Shown: positions 11,623-23,990, counted from the first letter of the stretch. The stretch is 64,000 nucleotides of DNA from Ophiura sarsii (GCA_035610835.1 CM069448.1:6139607-6203606); one strand, 5' to 3'. Notes: generated by a model from the letters alone, not told the origin. Numbers and translations: made by a program.

Positions 11623-12539
11623 TGTATGGAAATAAATAAAAATCTTGATTTGATTTTGACACTTCGTTCTTCAAGTTATTAATGTTTCAAAGGCTGGTTT
11701 GATAATGATGTAATGGTGATTGGTGGCGAGTGTTCAATGTCCATTGTAATGTAACCCTATGAGATGTTACGTCATCCAACAGTATTAAAGTTCAATATAC
11801 AGACTGGCATATCCATCTGTGGCATTACAAATATCTGCGATTTGGCTGTAATATTTCAACTTAATGAATTATTTAAACTCAATTACAGACTTACATTTAC
11901 GACCTATTTGCTTCACCAATTCATTTCAATTAGCAGTTTAAAGGGAGAATTAGTTCCCTTATTACGAAAACATTTAGCACGTAACTCCCGGGCATTCAGT
12001 ACCTCCAAAATAAAATGGATGCATAATGTGGTTAATCATCCTATTCATTACATTCAAACGCACGGGTGGGTTTTATGCTAGTTGTTTCTTCTTTGGTTGA
12101 CCTTGGTGAACGCTCGATGGGGCAATAATTTTTCATAGTCAAGATATAAAAATTCAAGATAAATATCACGGAAATTCTCCTTTAGCTACCGCAAACCATG
12201 TCCAAGCATAAACTTATAAAACGAAAATACATAATATTTGGCGTATGTGAAATAGTTCATGAATGCTACTATAAGCCAGGAAGTCTTATTTTTGGCTACC
12301 GCACCCTAGTTCTTAGATATCCTAATGATTGGGACAAGTGCAGAAATGAATGACTAGACTTGTTCAAGCTTTTTGCATCATATGATTAACACTTGTGTAT
12401 ACGGATTTGATTCAAATCTATTATTCTACCAACCATGCCAACTGACAAACATGTCACTGGTGTCTTGTGAAGTAACAACTACTGACCCAATGGGGCAATT
12501 ATCACTATGCAACAATTAGTGGTTAAGCTGAAAAGTATT
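11623..12539. other. No recognisable feature
   Basis: After the A-rich tail at 11623-11660 I see no coding family or repeat. The 105-residue frame at 11764-12081 is unsupported. Confidence 0.45.
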
Positions 12540-12550
12540 TTATTTACAGT

Positions 12551-13864
12551 CTTACCGTCTTACCGCTCCCATCACCCTCCAGGGTCGTAGGGGCACTGCA
12601 TGACGGATTTCTTTACCACCTCCCTCCATCTGACTCTGTCATGTGCTAATGCTTGGGTTTCTGCGAAAGCTTTCCCAGTCCATTCTGTGATGTTGTCCCT
12701 CCAACTTTTCCTCTGGCGACCTCTTCTTCGCTTCCCCTCTACGGTGCCCTGCAGGATGGTCTTGGAGAGGCCACTTGATCTGGTTACATGGCCATACCAT
12801 TTTAGTTTTCGCTTTTTCACGGTGGCAGCAGGTTTGTATAGCTCTTCATGTGTTGCGCCACTCTTCGACGCACTTCCTCGTTTGTGATGTGGTCAGTATA
12901 TGAAATGCCAAGGAGGCGTCTTAGACTTCTCATCTCTACCGCTTCGATCTTTCTCTGTAGTTCTGCCGTCAGAGTCCATGACTCGCATGCATACAAGAAG
13001 ATGGAGAGCACAAGGGCATGCAGAAGCCTTAGTTTGGTGCCGAGAGTGATGTTTTTATCTCTCCAAATGGGTTGTAACTTCGCCAAGGCAGCTGTTGTAA
13101 GTGCGATTCTTGAAAGGATTTCTGGTTTGGAACCTTCATCTCTGATGATGGCCCCAAGGTATTTGAACTTCTTAACTGTCTGTAGTCTTTGGCCATTGAC
13201 TGTGATTGGTGTTATTATCACTTCGTCTTTGTTACTCATCAGCTTGGTTTTCTCTGCAACTTATTTCCATGCCGTATCTGGTCGATTTTTTTTCCAGATG
13301 GTCAACCAAACTCACCAGCTCTTCTTCGCTACCTGCCAGTCCGTCGATGTCGTCAGCAAACCTCAGATTGGTGATGTTTCTCCCTCCTATGCTGACTGTT
13401 CCATTGTGATCTGTTAGTGCATCAGTCAGTATTCTTTCTAAGAAGATATTAAATAAGGTAGGGGATAATAGGCAGCCTTGTCGGACCCCAACTGAGGTGT
13501 GGAACCATTTCCCAACTTTACCTTGTGCAAGTACTGCGCTGCTGGCTTTGCTGTACAGTTGCTCGATGGTTTGAATGAGCTTTTGGCCCATGTTGTAAAG
13601 CTTCATCGTGGCCCACAGTGCTTTGTGCCACACACGATCAAAGGCCATTTTAAAGTCAATAAACACATGGAAGATGTCTTGCTGATGTTGGTTATATTTC
13701 TCGCACAAAACTCGCAGGTTGAATATTTGCTCCATTGTGCTTCTTCCACTTCTGAAACCGGCCTGCTCTTCAGCTATGATTTCTTCCGCCTGTGGTCTCA
13801 GTCTGTTCAGTAGGACTTTGAGCATGACTTTGCTGCCATGGCTGATTAGACTTATTGTTCTGTA
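12551..13864 (-). pseudogene. 5'-truncated RTE-like non-LTR retrotransposon (reverse transcriptase to C-terminus)
   Basis: The minus-strand coding begins at about 13863 with YRTISLISHGSKVMLKVLL. RT blocks follow in order: EEQAGFRSGRST, VFIDFKMAFDRVWH, VGVRQGCLLSPTLFNIFLE and the catalytic FADDID. The C-terminal region has KKFKYLGAIIRDEGS, LYACESWTLTAEL, RRLLGISYTDHITNEEV and KRKLKWYGHV...RGRQRKSW, ending PYDPGG and a stop at 12572. Two frameshifts break it, near 13255 (after YGMEIS) and near 12833 (after SYTNLL). No endonuclease domain remains, which is usual 5' truncation. The 3' UTR is very short and ends in acggtaagacggtaagact. The direct repeat ttatttacagt flanks the insertion (12540-12550 and 13865-13875), a plausible 11-bp target duplication. 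The RTE assignment is by resemblance; the element is dead. Confidence 0.92.
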
Positions 13865-13875
13865 TTATTTACAGT

Positions 13876-15240
13876 ACACACAGAATAAGATGTTATTAAC
13901 GTATAAGTGCGTGTGTAGATCGGCTGATGTATACGCATAAGACTATGGTGTTCTCAATTTTTTTCCGGAGAAACTTAGATCGTGTATTGTTTTCAATATC
14001 ATATTGGAAACAAATCATAGATATTTTTCCGTATTGCGTGAGAACAAACATTGGGTGTTTAGTAGACATTAATGTAACCTAAAAAGTAAATGAAAAATAA
14101 TTAGGTCATAGGCCTAGTTCATGTTACAACTTTTTTCAATATTTTGTTATTATTAGGGATATGCAATGTTCCCCAAATTGATGTCAATGTTTTTCAAACT
14201 ATTTTGGGGCCCTCCCTCAAACCTCAAAACTTGTTCATCGGTTGAATCATGATAATGCTCTGCACATGCACTGCAGCCATAGCTCAATGCTCTGCGTGTA
14301 CTGCAAACCTACTCTTGTTTTGCACACAAACCATTTAGACAACAGCCACAATACAATCTCTACTTAATGCAATGTGATGCAACATAATGAGTATATAGAG
14401 TACATAAAATACTCCTTGTGGAACTTTACATTTTAAGATGAAGGCCCATTTTAAAGTTTAACTGGTTTAAAAAAAAACTAGCTTGAAGTGCCTCCCTTGA
14501 TCAAGGGTACGGTATCCGTTAAATGCTTTGAGTTGAACAACCAGTTTCAACTTATTAAGGTATTTTATTATTTTTAGAATAACATCCAACCCAAAATGAA
14601 ATAAAAACTAAAGGAAAATTTTGTCTAATACGGGCTCGGTAGGTGTGCGAAACAAAGTAAGCTTACCTAGACAGAGATTGACTTGGATTGACCTTGGTAA
14701 CTGCCTAGCCTAGCTTATTTTTACTCTTGGGTCAATGATGTAAATGAACTTACCATTTAAACAAGCATACCATTAAGGCAATGAGTTCATTCATTTCCGT
14801 TAAATACTGTCTTTTCGACAACTGGTGGCTGAAGCACTCACACAGAACAGTTTAGAAATTCTGCCATCTTGGATTTGTAGCAATGATAATTCTCTTACAC
14901 AGATCATGATTATGACACTCTTTGCCTAAAAATTTCAAAGAATGCGAGTCATACATCGTTAGTTCTGTGTTATCAATGATAGATACGGGTCCATAATATA
15001 GAGTAGGGATAAAGTACTCTAGTAATACGGGCAAACATTCTATAGGGCGTGGCTCATAAATTATAATCTATAATATCCCTTACGGTTATAGGCTTGCATT
15101 CCTCTTAAAATTAGTTCCATGTATAAGCTTTAGGTCTGGATTTATTAACCCATATTCATTTCATATGATGACAAACAATATTTCATACTAACCTTGGCTA
15201 TCCTGCTTCACCATATTGACCCGTTTAAGAATATGTAAGC
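13876..15240. other. No recognisable feature
   Basis: AT-rich sequence between the LINE and the resumption of copy B. No homology, RNA gene or repeat was identified. Confidence 0.45.
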
Positions 15241-16230
15241 GTCACACTGTTACCTTACGTTTCACAACTATGGAAACGCGCATCTTTTCAGCTTTAATCA
15301 AATCGCCATATATCCTGAAAAGGGGTATACAATTTCAACACCATTTTAGTTTTCATTTAAAAAACAGGTAGGTAAATTATCATATTCGTCTAGTTATCTG
15401 ACTTTCGAAGATGACGCATTGAATTTGGTGGTGTTGACATTGTCGAACACCCTAGGATGCAATAACTCTTCTTTTCTTAAACATAGGTATCATAACACGC
15501 TCACAGTTCTACTATGACCTAACCGCAAACAGTTTGACGTCCATTTAATAATAACAGGGATTATTGTACAACCCCTCATGAATGTATAGTCAAGTGGAAT
15601 TGATGTGATAAAATAGTTTTAGCATATATAATTGTATGCGTTATGTGCTCCTGTTCAAGTGTTCGCCTTTTATGATCTACAAATTCATAGAGGTAGTACT
15701 TGTTTCCGCGGAGACTCTTCTGAGACCAGAAAATATGGTAAAATAGCATTAAGTTATGGTGAAAATTGTAAGTGCGTGAAAGAAACAGCGATGCATTTGC
15801 CGTTCTCTATACATTAATTGAACGTCATGCCTTGTGGGATTTTAGTATGCAGGAACACCTCTGCTTTTCTTATGATCTACTCATGCTAGGCCCGGATGTT
15901 GAGTTGGTTAGATATGATAATACATAGAAGAGTTATAATGGAATATTGTATTCTTTTCTGAGGCACTAGGCAACAATAATTTCCTTAAAAAGAATATTGC
16001 ATTCGAATTAAATCGTAGTTATTTCGTTCAGCTCATATTATTCGAGTCATATTATGGAAATAACATACATGTATACATCTTTTAAAGCCTAATACATAAA
16101 TGTTGAACCTTAAGTTGTATACTTGTACACATCGTTATTAAAAGGTAATACATAAATAGTGTACCTTAAGAGGTATACATGTATACACCGTTTAAAAGCT
16201 AATACATAAATAGTGTACCTTAACACTTTT
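15241..16230 (+). repeat. Segmental repeat, copy B (second part)
   Basis: Collinear with copy A 3505-4335. Shared words include gaacaccctaggatgcaata, gtttccgcggaga and ttatggtg(a/g)aaattgtaagtgc. At 15867-15915 B has extra sequence relative to A. The far end becomes a short tandem repeat with more units than in A. Confidence 0.82.
16069..16224 (+). repeat. Short tandem repeat, about 55-58 bp unit, three copies
   Basis: The unit combines gtatacatgtatacatc, tttaaaagctaatacataaa and a tgtaccttaag segment. It starts near 16071, 16125 and 16183. The corresponding part of copy A (4262-4335) holds about one and a half units, so unit number changed after the duplication. Confidence 0.7.
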
Positions 16231-16306
16231 TGTTGAATATCTTATTTTTCTTTTGAATTATTGACCAAAAAGTGCCCATTTTTTTTTTAATGATTTTGGA
16301 TGTATA

Positions 16307-16689
16307 CTTTTATTTAGATTAAATGATTAATAAAGGAGTTACAGCAGTTTTACGGAGGCTATGCTGAAGGTCTACAGCCCCCTTAAGATGTATACATGCA
16401 TCGTGTTGCAGAATATTTCCAAATTGATACATGCTCATATTTAAATTTTAAGATTACAATTTTAAGATTTTAGATATTAAGATTATATGTGCATTTTATC
16501 AATAATACTTTGAAACGCGATACAATGAATCCATGCATGTTGCACATCCGTGTCTCAATATTATGTTACATTTCCAAACGGCTATAAATGTTGGTGATGT
16601 TTTGATTGCAGCTGGCAAAATGAGACCGACTCGTGGTGTTTTAAATTACTTCTGTTTTCTTTCTGTTTCATGATTACTAATTTTCATTT
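16307..16689 (+). repeat. 383-bp flanking segment S, first copy
   Basis: It matches 17693-18075 at an exact offset of 1386 bp, with only about one mismatch noticed (aattactt against aatgactt). It lies immediately left of block E1. The limits are cttttatttagatt at the left and ttttcattt at the right. Confidence 0.92.
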
Positions 16690-17694
16690 TGGTAAGGTAT
16701 ATGGACTTGAAATGGGTACTTTTTGTTTGGGCAATGGGCAACTATTTATGGGTATTTATGGGCAACTGGTTTATGGGTGTCAATTGTATAGCGATGTGCA
16801 GAAAAGGGATATTTCTTGCTTGCCCATAGTGTCTGGTTTGTGGCTCGTGACATTAGTAATCTGGATATGGTTTAAACAGGTACCTTTTGCCAAAGCAGGC
16901 AACTAGTCGTGTCACATGGTGTTTAATTAGTTACAAAATGAGCTGTATTTGGATGTGCATAAACGAGGTAATTTTGCTAGCCCACTGGGTCATGTATGTG
17001 GTTTGTTTTAATGGAAATGTCGTTATGCGTTAAAAGGGTACATTTTGCCACCGTAGGAGGCGTATAGTTGGTCACATTAGTGCCAGAATGATGACAAGGT
17101 TTGTGGATGTGCTTTAAACTTGAAACCTATTGGGATTTTTTTGCCTCCGCAGTGGGCAACTAGTCGGTCACATGATTGGCTTGTGCCAACTAGGCAACTA
17201 GGCAGATTAGTGCTCTATGACTATGGTCAGTGGGCAACTATGTCATGCTAATGCTTAGTGATAATCAATGGGAAATGGAAGACACCTTGAAGTCTTAAAT
17301 GTGAAGATACTCGGTGGAACGTGGGCTGCAATCAGAACAAAAATTGTACATTTGCTGCTTTTAAGCAGCAAATGTGCAATTTGTGTACATAATACAATTA
17401 AAATTGTATTATTTATGCTCATTCCAACAGAAAATGAAGGAGGAAACGATGGCATCACGATAAAATGGGTGTATTTGGATCAGTTTAATAAGTATAAAGA
17501 ACTGTTTATTAACTACCTGGCACAAAGCGAAGAGGGCAACTGGTGATTTAACTGCAGTGTCAATTTAATTGAAAGAAGGGATTTACGCAACAAAGATAGC
17601 TAGATATCGATCTGGTCAAAGACCAAGCCACCTTGATTGTTTACTCGCTCGTGAAATTTGACCCCAAAGTCCCCAAAGACTTTTCTTCTTGTCT
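16687..17694 (+). repeat. 1-kb block E, first copy (E1), embedded between two S copies
   Basis: Nearly identical to 20477-21483; I noticed one substitution (ggcgtatag/ggcatatag) and one poly-T length difference. It starts ggtaaggtatatggacttga and ends cttcttgtct. Internally it has recurring gggcaact and ggtcacat words and a long hairpin. Frames at 16670-16906 and 17268-17546 repeat in E2 but match no protein family I know. Its right end belongs to dispersed family G, which continues past E2 but is cut off here, so E2 looks like the source and E1 the derived copy. Confidence 0.93.
17341..17382. repeat. Perfect-loop hairpin in block E (also 21130-21171)
   Basis: Arms aaattgtacatttgctgctt and aagcagcaaatgtgcaattt, 20 bp each with one mismatch, are separated by only two bases. 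Present in both E copies. Confidence 0.85.
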
Positions 17695-18075
17695 TTTATT
17701 TAGATTAAATGATTAATAAAGGAGTTACAGCAGTTTTACGGAGGCTATGCTGAAGGTCTACAGCCCCCTTAAGATGTATACATGCATCGTGTTGCAGAAT
17801 ATTTCCAAATTGATACATGCTCATATTTAAATTTTAAGATTACAATTTTAAGATTTTAGATATTAAGATTATATGTGCATTTTATCAATAATACTTTGAA
17901 ACGCGATACAATGAATCCATGCATGTTGCACATCCGTGTCTCAATATTATGTTACATTTCCAAACGGCTATAAATGTTGGTGATGTTTTGATTGCAGCTG
18001 GCAAAATGAGACCGACTCGTGGTGTTTTAAATGACTTCTGTTTTCTTTCTGTTTCATGATTACTAATTTTCATTT
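17693..18075 (+). repeat. 383-bp flanking segment S, second copy
   Basis: Direct repeat of 16307-16689 that abuts the right end of E1. After ttttcattt this copy continues into gcttcggaatgag, presumably the original flank of S, whereas the first copy switches into E1. Confidence 0.92.
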
Positions 18076-18390
18076 GCTTCGGAATGAGTTCCCTGATGTC
18101 CGTACCTGAATCAAGACGAAACAGTTGCGATATCCATGTTAGCTGGTATTAATTATTCAATGTTTTTATCTGTTTTGTATTCATGTTTTGTTCCTTGTAG
18201 AGTTATAAGATGCTCTGATTGCATGGACCTTATGTCTATTTATCATTTTTAATTTGAGGTTTACCTGTCAACCCTTACCGGATCGATGATACGCTAAACG
18301 GGTAGGTAACACGGGCCGGAAGTAACGAACTCATATAATACACTTCAAAAGCAATATAAGATGTTAAGTGGTTCAGATACTGGTATTTAG

Positions 18391-19462
18391 TATATGGCCG
18401 TGTGTTTTGAACTCGCCACCCTTACCGTTGCATGTCCAGATTTTTACATTTTACACCATCTGAGGTTAGAATTAGCATATCGCAATAACTATTTGTTCTA
18501 CCCCATAAAAAGTATATATTTTCTGAACGGTAATCTCACAAGGAATCCAAATATGCTATTGGAATTTTGATAAGACCTGATGGTAACATGTTGTGATTAA
18601 GAATGTTAAAGAATTATCGATTTTTTTCATATTTTGATTTAAGCTCAATAATAATTTTATACCTATCCCAATCATAATTTTACTGTGCATATTTAAGTTC
18701 CTCATGCAATTACCCATCAGAACATAATAGTTGCATGTTAATGGTAAACATGTTGAAATATACTATATCGAGAAGTAAATGAGCACAAACGTTTAAATTT
18801 CATATTTATTAGAGTTTACAAGTATATATTTTTTGGTATGCACCCTATCCTGATTTAAACGGCATTTTTGAATTCCCCTATTTGAGAGCTTTCCAAAAAT
18901 GTATAATTTTGCTATCATCGGTTAAATATTTCTTTTGTTATAGTCATGTATGTAAAACCGATGAATTAGGGCAAGTTCACTGTGTAGCGAATAGGGAAAA
19001 AGCCAAGGACAACGCAATCGATTCATGATTACAATTGTTGCACAATAGTTGTCACATTTGTTGAAACAGAATCTTATAGAATATAAAATAATCTATAAAA
19101 TGAGAGCAAAATCATGTTTGTACCATACAGGGATGAGGAGCTATAGTAAATTGAACGTAGAATTGGGAACATTTTCTATATTCCCCATAGAGATTGCACA
19201 CAGCGCCGCCGCCACCGCCGCCGCCGCCACCGCCACCACCCCTGACTTTCACAACATAATCAATCATATCTCAGCTAAACATTTATAGAAATACCTGATT
19301 TATTAACACAATGTAGCTAGATAAATAGGCTTTCACATGACACCTCAACCATAGCTCTACCACATTTAGTTGTTGAGTTAATAGAGAGAGATGGATGATT
19401 CGTCACCAAAAATGCAACGCCACCACCCTTTTTGGGTGGTGAGTTCAAAACACATGGCCATA
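18391..19462. mobile_element. 1.07-kb element with about 30-bp terminal inverted repeats
   Basis: The left end tatatggccgtgtgttttga (continuing actcgccaccc) pairs with the right gggtggtgagttcaaaacac (continuing atggccata), with two or three mismatches. There is no coding family inside. The right subterminal part includes a GCC/ACC microsatellite at 19204-19240. No convincing target duplication was seen, so the class is unassigned. Confidence 0.75.
19204..19240 (+). repeat. (GCC/ACC)n trinucleotide microsatellite
   Basis: An uninterrupted run of gcc and acc triplets, the only strongly GC-rich simple repeat in this part of the window. Confidence 0.95.
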
Positions 19463-19529
19463 TGCGCTAGAAATTGGCAGCACCCTAGTTGATGTGACCT
19501 GATTCTGATGATTCACCAGCAGCAAAATT

Positions 19530-19568
19530 ACAGCGCTTTGAGCCATTTGGAAATGGCGCTATATACTG

Positions 19569-19603
<35 letters not shown>
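19530..19603 (+). repeat. Retroposon 3' tail: AGCGCTTTGAG...GCGCTATA-(TTA)n
   Basis: Contains cagcgctttgagccatttgg, then ggcgctatata and a long TTA run. The same design ends the elements at 25433 (reverse strand) and 46577. Paired agcgct/ggcgct words followed by a trinucleotide tail mark LINE-mobilised 3' ends, so this is probably a solo, heavily 5'-truncated copy. Confidence 0.75.
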
Positions 19604-19607
<4 letters not shown>

Positions 19608-20278
19608 CTGTGTATACCATAAGATATAAATTTTGTGTGAGGGGAACGATTACGATTATACTTGCACCCACTACTTATCGCGTACTATGAGCGCTGGGTA
19701 TATTGTGTGTTCTTAAATACATATTGAATACCTGTATTCTGAAGGGAATTAAGCCAAACATGAAGTTAAAAATGTTCCAGGGAAATTAATATCTCGTACA
19801 TTGTGTATACAATTTGGAACATTTCACTGAGGTAATCAAGCCATTTCAGACTAGTTCATTAGTGTTATGTATTTACTTCACCGATATAGAATATTGTTTT
19901 CATGTGGGTATTTTTGTTTAGTTTTCCACCTTCGTCGCGTGTATGTGTCAAAGGTTAATGTACCCAATAATATTGCAATTGCACAGATCAGCCTTCGACT
20001 TTTACGGTCTCTCACTTCTGAATATACATGACGACTTAATATTTATCAGATTACATGAGGGCCATTTCCAATATAAAGAAAAAATAACAAACAGCAGTCT
20101 CAATTACATATCAGTATCGGTTAAGGTGACCTACTTTACGATGGAAATCAAATATCTTTGATATCCCAACTCATCCTGGTAATGGTCATTTCTATACACA
20201 GTCATCAAAAAGTATCTTACCAGCTAATACATATGCTCATAACTCTAAACCTATAGATCCTCCGTCAAAATATTAATG
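19604..20278. other. No recognisable feature
   Basis: AT-rich, with no coding or repeat assignment. Confidence 0.45.
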
Positions 20279-20476
20279 TACAGTGTGTCCCAAAAAACTG
20301 GGTTCAAAGGTTTGCGAGCTTATAACGAAATAAGTAGGAATCATGGATAGTTTATATTTAAGAATATCAAACAAAATATACCTGACCTAATTTGGTGAAT
20401 TCAGAGACCAATCCAATGTAAACTTTTTGAAATACAAAGCTTTGATTCACATTAGTTTTATTAACACAGGTGGAGG
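20279..20476. mobile_element. Possible mariner-type element end, truncated by block E2
   Basis: It starts tacagtgtgtcccaaaaaac, which resembles the cagggtg(a/t)cccaaaa termini of the elements at 41970 and 59340. The complementary other end is missing because block E2 begins at 20477. Confidence 0.4.
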
Positions 20477-21483
20477 TTTTGGTAAGGTATATGGACTTGA
20501 AATGGGTACTTTTTGTTTGGGCAATGGGCAACTATTTATGGGTATTTATGGGCAACTGGTTTATGGGTGTCAATTGTATAGCGATGTGCAGAAAAGGGAT
20601 ATTTCTTGCTTGCCCATAGTGTCTGGTTTGTGGCTCGTGACATTAGTAATCTGGATATGGTTTAAACAGGTACCTTTTGCCAAAGCAGGCAACTAGTCGT
20701 GTCACATGGTGTTTAATTAGTTACAAAATGAGCTGTATTTGGATGTGCATAAACGAGGTAATTTTGCTAGCCCACTGGGTCATGTATGTGGTTTGTTTTA
20801 ATGGAAATGTCGTTATGCGTTAAAAGGGTACATTTTGCCACCGTAGGAGGCATATAGTTGGTCACATTAGTGCCAGAATGATGACAAGGTTTGTGGATGT
20901 GCTTTAAACTTGAAACCTATTGGGATTTTTTGCCTCCGCAGTGGGCAACTAGTCGGTCACATGATTGGCTTGTGCCAACTAGGCAACTAGGCAGATTAGT
21001 GCTCTATGACTATGGTCAGTGGGCAACTATGTCATGCTAATGCTTAGTGATAATCAATGGGAAATGGAAGACACCTTGAAGTCTTAAATGTGAAGATACT
21101 CGGTGGAACGTGGGCTGCAATCAGAACAAAAATTGTACATTTGCTGCTTTTAAGCAGCAAATGTGCAATTTGTGTACATAATACAATTAAAATTGTATTA
21201 TTTATGCTCATTCCAACAGAAAATGAAGGAGGAAACGATGGCATCACGATAAAATGGGTGTATTTGGATCAGTTTAATAAGTATAAAGAACTGTTTATTA
21301 ACTACCTGGCACAAAGCGAAGAGGGCAACTGGTGATTTAACTGCAGTGTCAATTTAATTGAAAGAAGGGATTTACGCAACAAAGATAGCTAGATATCGAT
21401 CTGGTCAAAGACCAAGCCACCTTGATTGTTTACTCGCTCGTGAAATTTGACCCCAAAGTCCCCAAAGACTTTTCTTCTTGTCT
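20477..21483 (+). repeat. 1-kb block E, second copy (E2)
   Basis: Near-identical partner of 16687-17694. Left flank ggtggaggtttt, right flank continuing aattacaagagatcag into family G. The two copies are 3.79 kb apart in direct orientation. The last 80 bp (gatctggtcaaagaccaagc...) is diagnostic of family G, also seen at 34306. Confidence 0.93.
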
Positions 21484-21890
21484 AATTACAAGAGATCAGA
21501 TGCATCAAGTCCGAATAAAATCGGTGCATGTCTTAAGGTTTACACCTGTATAGGGCAATGACCCCTAGTGACCTCATTTGACATGTCAATTTTAAACGCT
21601 GAACACCCTATATGTGCATGGACCAGAGGAATCCACTGACCAATTCTGATGGTTACCAGTCATTTCCTTTGAGACAAAAAGTACTATGAGTGAGAGGAGT
21701 GAAAATTGACATTTTGACCCCTAGTGACCCCAAATATTTGTACATGTATACGGTCATGATAAATATACTGACCGATTCTGACGGACCTAGCTCGTTTCGC
21801 TAAGGAGCAAGACCAATTTAAGTAAAAAATCACGTTTTGACCCCTAGTGACCCCTTATTGACCTTTGAATCCAAGGTCATAATTACATTT
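21400..21890 (+). repeat. Family G repeat, copy 1
   Basis: Marked by gacccctagtgacc at about 21548, 21717 and 21838, caattctga(c/t)gg, and cagtcatttcctttgagaca. The order matches 34306-34805. No protein is encoded. Confidence 0.82.
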
Positions 21891-22110
21891 TTTTTTCTTG
21901 TTCCCTTCAAGCACATGGTCATAAGAAATAATTTGACCAAGTCTTGCAATTGTAACATGCAAACTATACGAGTAGCATTTTAAAGGAGCGTTTGGAAGAA
22001 GAAAGAAAGTAAGTAAAAAACGTGAGGATCACAGTATATTCTCGCTTCGCGTAGCCAATATAATACTTTGATTTTTGAAAGAATCATGGTAAGGAAATCT
22101 ATTTCAAAGT

Positions 22111-22584
22111 ATATGTTACGAACTGTCCGAGCTACATATCGATGTAGGCCTATAAGAAACGAATCAAAATGAACATCAAAAATCCTCTGGGCTCTAAAGC
22201 ATTGGTACAATTTAGACAATTACCTGGAATTGATTTTATGATTAGAGTGAAATCAATCCACGAATAACTAATACACCTCCAGAGTGTTCGTTGTCAATGA
22301 CGGTGTTATGTACTTAGCATACCTATCCCGGAAACCTGTAGCCAATTGCGCGTTCGTCTTACAACAGGTTCACCAATATCACTGGCCTATTTGAGTGCTA
22401 ATCATTCAATGTATTTCATGTCTGCTTTAGCGTATGAAAGTTTTACCAGTTGAAACTGTAATTAACAATATTTATTGTTATTTATAATAATTAAGTTAAC
22501 TGATTCAACAATCACTAATACATAGAACAATACATAGTTTTCATCCGATTTACCATCATGTAGCTCGGACAGTTCGTAACATAT
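22111..22584. repeat. Inverted repeat, 27-bp arms 420 bp apart
   Basis: atatgttacgaactgtccga (22111, continuing gctacat) is exactly complementary to the stretch at 22558-22584 beginning atgtagctcggacagttcg. The perfect arms suggest a small foldback or TIR element, but no target duplication was found outside them. Confidence 0.75.
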
Positions 22585-23239
22585 ATTGTGTGTGTCATAA
22601 AACAGCACATGATATAATGGGCCCCTCACATGTATCCGTGTGAGCTGGGCGGCCCCGTACCGTGTGAAAAATGGGCGAGCACGGCGGCACACACGGTGGG
22701 CCGTTTCCCGTCCGTTGTACACGTTAAGGGGACTTTGCCGGCCATCGGAGTTTTGAACATAAGATAACACATCTGGCAATATAAAAAGATGCGTTTTCAG
22801 CTAGTTATTAATAGTCAACATTGATCTTTGTATCTAAACAAAGTCCTTCTGGGTTGACGATTGGATTTAGAACAAAGGCATTTTCGTCGGGTTGATATTA
22901 TTTTCCTAAAGACACACAGATGCTTCTGTTGGGCAGATTAAAGACTTGACAATACACTTACAATTATTCGTTACGTAATTCTCTTTTAAGAAATCTACAT
23001 GTCCATTATTGCTAACACGCCCGTACAAGAAGCCATAGTATTATTATACATATTATTCCGTATTATATATAGATGAGGAAAGTTTCAAGACGTAATTTCT
23101 CTTCCCATTGGCTTAGTAAAGTCCACGCAAGAAGCTAGCATATTAACGCCTATGTAGTGTTGCTACAATTCGCCCGTGTGTTCTGTCTATTCTAATTCGA
23201 GTCCCCATACGCGGCAAAGCAAAGACAATATTTGGAAAG
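22585..23239. other. GC-richer patch, no recognised gene
   Basis: 22620-22760 is more GC-rich than its surroundings and is open on the minus strand (22779-22462, 105 codons). That frame crosses into the inverted repeat and resembles no family I know, so it is not called a gene. Confidence 0.4.
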
Positions 23240-23442
23240 TATTTGAAATTAGGTTATTTATATAGATTCTTTCTCAATAAATGTATTGTCCCATCGCAGA
23301 ATGCAATGATTATGTTTGCTTTTTGTCTGAAATATTGATCTAACTGGTCTAGTTGTTATCATATATATATAACGATTCCTATAAAATATAATGAAAACAC
23401 ACAGTGATGGATGAGACGGGCATAACCCAGTTTTCTTCATTG
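23240..23442 (+). repeat. Family C repeat, partial copy C1
   Basis: Shares tatagattct, tcaataaat, gcagaatg...tgatta and ggcataacccagtttt with 33930-34140 and 58890-59060. Only the last third of the family is present. Confidence 0.7.
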
Positions 23443-23990
23443 TTTTTGTAGTAATACTATTGTGATGACATGTCTGTTTGAATTACCACTCTTTAACTAA
23501 CTGTTTTACTCCAATAGTGCCTATGTCGCCCACTCAAGGAGAGTGAAATGGAAATGGAATTGGGCTTCTTCAAACAAAGAACTTCAAAACTATTGTACAA
23601 GTTAAAGAGCTAAATTCTATTCTTAATGGTAATTTTAATAAATTAAATTATAGTAAGCTTTAAGGGTACTCTTTAAGAGTCAGAGGTGACTAATTTATGG
23701 CCTGTCTCGCCCATATTTAATCCCGATAGAGTCGTTGTTGGAACCTGATCCATCACCATAATTCCCCGTAATAATTTTTTTTTGTTGAATACTTTGATCG
23801 TCGTCGTATATGCAAGAGATGGAAAATGTACGACATGTTTAATAATGATAACGCTTACATGTGATCTGAGGTAAGCAAAATCTACGATATGTTCATCACA
23901 GTTTATACCATAAATATTTTTGGTTTACTGTTAAAGACAATCCACGGTCTATAAAACATTTACTTCACGTTCGATAAAGTCCTTACTTTT
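23443..23990. other. No recognisable feature
   Basis: No homology or repeat was assigned. Confidence 0.4.

Noticed and set aside
16670..17546. Frames repeated in both E copies
   Set aside because: They are conserved only because E1 and E2 are near-identical DNA; products are low-complexity and match no family.
22462..22779. 105-codon minus-strand frame in a GC-richer patch
   Set aside because: No family resemblance; its end runs through one arm of an exact inverted repeat, and upstream is a stop. An LKTHLF-like word upstream lacks the rest of the CR1/L2 signature.
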